A DNA stretch of 8,519 nucleotides, from assembly GCA_900551775.1 (NCBI GenBank), contig URXI01000187.1:1-8519 (forward strand), read 5' to 3'. The notes beneath the pieces are model-generated. The model saw only the letters and a list, made by a program, of their open reading frames with translations. It had not been told where the DNA came from and did not search any database. This DNA comes from an uncultured Eubacterium sp. (lineage in GTDB: Bacteria > Bacillota > Clostridia > Peptostreptococcales > Anaerovoracaceae). Shown piece after piece: positions 6,258 to 8,519 of the stretch; the stretch's first letter is position 1, and every line of letters starts with the position of its first letter. The translations under genes were made by a program, and so were the position numbers.

Positions 6258-6297
6258 AATCCGCCATATCTTAAGATGTGGCGGATTTTTTCGTTTT
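6258..6297 (+). terminator. Strong rho-independent terminator after the aminotransferase
   Basis: Arms at 6258-6270 and 6275-6287 form a 13-bp stem around a TTAA loop, with the GC-rich core CCGCCA/TGGCGG and one G-U pair. It is followed by TTTTTTCGTTTT when the last stem T residues are counted. It separates the operon from the permease genes. Confidence 0.92.
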
Positions 6298-6303
6298 ATT
6301 GTG

Positions 6304-6331
6304 TTGCAATCCGTACAATCCTGGGTAAAAA
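6304..6331 (+). promoter_or_regulatory. Weak candidate promoter of the PiT/DUF47 operon
   Basis: TTGCAA (6304-6309) and TAAAAA (6326-6331) are separated by 16 bp just after the terminator. A promoter must lie in this short gap if the terminator is efficient. TATATA at 6332-6337 is an alternative -10 with poor spacing. Confidence 0.3.
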
Positions 6332-6352
6332 TATATAAAAGAAGGTAGATTA

Positions 6353-7345
6353 ATGTTTTACTTTATGATTTCCATCGGGCTGGTTACAGCGTACATAGCA
6401 GGGATGCACGACGGCGGCACCATCATGGCTACCGCAGTTTCGTCGCGTCTCTTTTCTGCCAGGAAGGCAGTCCTCCTGGCAGGGCTTGCCAACTTCCTCG
6501 GCGCAGTGCTGCTGGGCACGGCGGTGGCTTACACCATCTCCGGCGATATCATCGACACTGCTGCAGTTCTTTCTGGCAGCAGAGATATGTGCTGTACCTT
6601 TGCGGCAGCCGCCTTTGCAGGGGCAATCGTATGGAATCTGATTACCTGGGGTCTGAAGCTGCCGTCCAGTTCCTCCCATACACTGATCGGTTCTCTCATC
6701 GGCAGCGGGATTGCGGCTTACGGAACTGTTTATATCAAATGGCATCTGATCTTTGTAAAGGTGATTTTGGCCATGATCATTTCCCCGATTCTGGGTTTTG
6801 CACTGGGTTACCTGATTCTAAAGTTGGAAAAGCGGGTTTTACAAAATGGCACCATCGTATGGAGCGGACGGATCAACGTTCTGAGCAAGATCAGCAGTTT
6901 TCTGGTGGCCTTTTCTTATGGCAGTAACAACTCGCAAAAGGTCATGGGGATTATTGCCATGGGACTTGCCGGCTATCTGGGAAGAGATGTCTTCGTGCCG
7001 GCATGGGTCGTCGCAAGCTGTGCCTTGGCACTGGGACTGGGCACCATCACAGGCGGTTATAACATGATCAAAACAGTGGGCATGGACATCTGTAAAATCG
7101 ATACACAGAATTCTTTCGCTTCTCAGCTTTCTACCATTTCTGTCGTGATGACAGCCAACGTGACGGGGCTTCCCATCAGCGTTCCCCAGATCATCACAGG
7201 CTCCGTCATGGGAGTGGGGACTGAAAAGACGCCCAAGGCAGTAAATTGGGCGGTTTCAAAGAAAATCATCGTTGCGTGGATCATCACCATTCCGATCTCG
7301 GCTGCTATCGGGGGCGCCGTATACTTTTTGCTGAGACTGCTATGA
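6353..7345 (+). CDS. PiT-family inorganic phosphate/anion permease with altered signature residues
   Basis: This 330-residue membrane protein belongs to the PiT family (phosphate permeases; Bacillus subtilis CysP shows that some move sulfate). The two inverted repeats are visible: GMHDGGTIMATAVSSR (17-32) with LPSSSSHTLIGSLIG (103-117), and FSYGSNNSQKVMGI (187-200) with LPISVPQIITGSVMGVG (273-289). Many transmembrane helices run throughout. Conserved acidic residues are replaced by amides: the Asp of the second G-x-N-D motif is N193, the Glu of the first repeat (human PiT-2 E55) is N47 in ANFLGA, and the Glu of the second repeat (PiT-2 E575) is Q258 in FASQL. The second-repeat STTH motif is SVPQ (276-279). 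Only D20 is kept. The start has GAAGG 7 nt upstream. The DUF47 gene follows after 10 nt. Membership is clear; cargo and coupling ion may not be the standard ones. Confidence 0.88.
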   Translation: MFYFMISIGLVTAYIAGMHDGGTIMATAVSSRLFSARKAVLLAGLANFLGAVLLGTAVAYTISGDIIDTAAVLSGSRDMCCTFAAAAFAGAIVWNLITWGLKLPSSSSHTLIGSLIGSGIAAYGTVYIKWHLIFVKVILAMIISPILGFALGYLILKLEKRVLQNGTIVWSGRINVLSKISSFLVAFSYGSNNSQKVMGIIAMGLAGYLGRDVFVPAWVVASCALALGLGTITGGYNMIKTVGMDICKIDTQNSFASQLSTISVVMTANVTGLPISVPQIITGSVMGVGTEKTPKAVNWAVSKKIIVAWIITIPISAAIGGAVYFLLRLL

Positions 7346-7355
7346 GGAGGCTGTT

Positions 7356-7982
7356 ATGAAGAAGAAAAATTTTTTTAAAAAAGAAGAGAGGCCGGACTTT
7401 TATTCTCTTTTGATAGACCAGTGCGACCTGAACGACGAAATCATGACCTTGTTCATCTCCTATATGGAGGAACAGGAGGAGGAGACGGCAGAGGCCATCG
7501 GCCAGTGCGAAAAAGAGGCGGACCAGGTTCGGCGGAAGCTGATCGACTACGTGGAAAATTCTTTCATCACGCCCCTCGACCGTCACGACATCTATGCGGT
7601 TTCCCGCAGAATCGACGATATCACCGATAAGGTAAAGGATCTGGCGGATTTTATCAACTTCTTTGAATTTGTCCCCATCAAAAAGAATATCGAAATGGCG
7701 CAGCGGGTACAGGCTACAGTGAGCGGCATTACAGAGGCAGTCAAAGCCTGGGCCGTGGGAGACGATGATGGCTTCTGGGACGCTATCATGGAGGCAAAGC
7801 GGAAGAGCCGCATCATCAAGAATCTCTATTGGGAGAGCCTGAAAAAGCTGGACAGCGACATCTTTACCTTAGAAGAGATCATGATCAAGAGGGAATTTTT
7901 CCGCGATCTGAATCAGCTCTCCTACAAGACGAAGAAGGCCATCGACAGGATCAGCGACACCAAGATCAAATCCATCACTTGA
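7356..7982 (+). CDS. DUF47 family PhoU-like protein, PiT accessory partner
   Basis: This 208-residue soluble protein is predicted to be an alpha-helical bundle of the DUF47 family, distantly related to PhoU and usually encoded next to PiT permeases, where it is thought to control the permease. Family blocks in the first half are clear: CEKEAD (51-56), FITPLDRHDIY (70-80) and RRIDDITDKV (84-93), with the acidic residues expected of a PhoU-type metal site. In the second half the matching acidic motifs seem lost: where an E-x-x-x-D pattern is expected there are AKRKSRIIKN (147-156 region) and LNQLSYKTKKAID (186-198). The ribosome binding site GAGGAGG overlaps the permease stop codon and the ATG follows 10 nt after it, so translation is coupled. 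The stop codon overlaps the promoter of the next gene. Confidence 0.88.
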   Translation: MKKKNFFKKEERPDFYSLLIDQCDLNDEIMTLFISYMEEQEEETAEAIGQCEKEADQVRRKLIDYVENSFITPLDRHDIYAVSRRIDDITDKVKDLADFINFFEFVPIKKNIEMAQRVQATVSGITEAVKAWAVGDDDGFWDAIMEAKRKSRIIKNLYWESLKKLDSDIFTLEEIMIKREFFRDLNQLSYKTKKAIDRISDTKIKSIT

Positions 7983-8007
7983 CACTGCCTGCAAGGTTCC
8001 CTATAAT
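7979..8007 (+). promoter_or_regulatory. Perfect sigma-A consensus promoter of the B3/B4-domain gene
   Basis: TTGACA (7979-7984) and TATAAT (8002-8007) are separated by exactly 17 bp. The -35 box overlaps the DUF47 stop codon. Transcription should start near 8014, giving a leader of about 75 nt. No hairpin terminator separates it from the operon upstream, so read-through may add to expression. Confidence 0.85.
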
Positions 8008-8089
8008 AGTGGACAAGGTGTATGTGACACGTTCCCCAACCTATGGCTGGTATGGCGTTTGTCGCACTAGAAGGGAGCAATAACGGAAT

Positions 8090-8519
8090 ATGAAAAAAAT
8101 TATATGTAGAGACGACTTTTGGGAGATGTTTCCTGACTGCAAGATCGGTATTGTGGTCTGCAAAGGCATCGACAACGTGTACAAGGAGAACGAGGCGGAA
8201 TATGAAGCCCTGATTCGCGAGGGCGAGAAGAGAGCGCTGACCTTTCTGACGGAAGAAAACTTTACGGATAACAAGGTAATCAAAGTGTGGCGGGAAGCTT
8301 ACATGAAGTTCAAGACGAAAAAAGGAGCCAGATGTTCCATCGAAGCTTTGATGAAGCGGATTTCCAAGGAAAATCATCTGGGAACCATCAATCCGATTGT
8401 GGATATCTATAACAGCGTGTCCCTTTCCCACGCCATGCCTTGCGGCGGTGAAGATATTGACTGTATGGAAGGAGACCTGCTGCTGACAAAGGCAGATGGC
8501 GACGAACCTTTCCAGGTCA
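8090..8519 (+). CDS. B3/B4 (PheRS-beta-like) domain protein, 5' portion (runs off the right edge)
   Basis: The frame opens at the ATG at 8090 and continues to the edge, giving 143 residues beginning MKKIICRDDFWEMFPDCKIG. It matches the free-standing B3/B4 domain family (COG3382-like), related to the tRNA-editing-region domain of the phenylalanyl-tRNA synthetase beta chain. The family blocks seen are VWREAYMKFKTKKGARCSIE (66-85), INPIVDIYNSVSL (100-112) and a GGEDIDCMEGDLLLTKA-like segment (119-135). Related proteins are about 220-240 residues, so roughly the last third is missing. The Shine-Dalgarno GGGAG (8073-8077) is 12 nt from the ATG, rather far. The exact role is not established; possible roles are hydrolysis of mischarged tRNA or ligand binding. 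It has its own consensus promoter, so it is a separate transcription unit from the PiT operon. Confidence 0.85.
   Translation, partial: MKKIICRDDFWEMFPDCKIGIVVCKGIDNVYKENEAEYEALIREGEKRALTFLTEENFTDNKVIKVWREAYMKFKTKKGARCSIEALMKRISKENHLGTINPIVDIYNSVSLSHAMPCGGEDIDCMEGDLLLTKADGDEPFQV

Noticed and set aside
8018..8083. A possible leader peptide (about 20 codons) before the B3/B4 gene
   Set aside because: It would need a GTG start with only AAGG upstream, is the tail of a shadow frame, and shows no run of a single regulatory amino acid and no attenuator hairpin.
7922..8431. A 169-codon open frame on the minus strand across the DUF47 end and the B3/B4 gene
   Set aside because: It runs antisense across two supported genes and a consensus promoter, and its product matches nothing I know.

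Overview
The window looks like chromosomal DNA of an anaerobic, low-to-mid-GC Firmicute (class Clostridia). The signs are strong AAGGAGG-type ribosome binding sites, sigma-A consensus promoters, closely packed genes and family content typical of that group: a DUF134/NifX-like metal-cluster protein, an ornithine cyclodeaminase-family enzyme with an aminotransferase, a divergent PiT permease with a DUF47 partner, and a free-standing B3/B4 domain. The genus cannot be named from the sequence. There is no rRNA, tRNA, CRISPR array, insertion sequence or prophage gene, and no gene-free stretch over 300 bases.

Layout. Positions 1-780 are AT-rich and read leftward: a CPBP-family intramembrane protease is followed after 17 nt by the first 32 codons of an unidentified small protein that runs off the window. 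Positions 731-1582, also leftward, hold a DUF134 DNA-binding domain fused to a NifX-like iron-cluster-binding domain with a His/Cys tail. This gene has a perfect consensus promoter framed by two near-identical 13-bp CATATG-centred sites and a downstream terminator. From 1663 to the right edge everything reads rightward: an ABC exporter pair (1663-3967), an ornithine cyclodeaminase-family dehydrogenase plus aminotransferase operon (4088-6235) closed by a strong terminator, a PiT-family permease plus DUF47 protein (6353-7982), and the start of a B3/B4-domain protein (8090 to the edge) with its own consensus promoter.

How the genes work together. The ABC ATPase and its permease should form one exporter of unknown substrate. 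The cyclodeaminase-family enzyme and the aminotransferase probably act in one amino-acid pathway. An attractive but unproven idea is transamination of a diamino acid to a keto acid that cyclises to a ketimine, which the partner then reduces. The PiT permease and DUF47 protein are a standard pair, but here both have lost several conserved acidic residues.

The points most worth following are the PiT amide substitutions with matching divergence in DUF47, the internal ribosome binding site and ATG at the DUF134/NifX junction, the paired operator sites over the same gene's promoter, and the dehydrogenase/aminotransferase pair. No clear-cut undescribed defence or mobile system was found.
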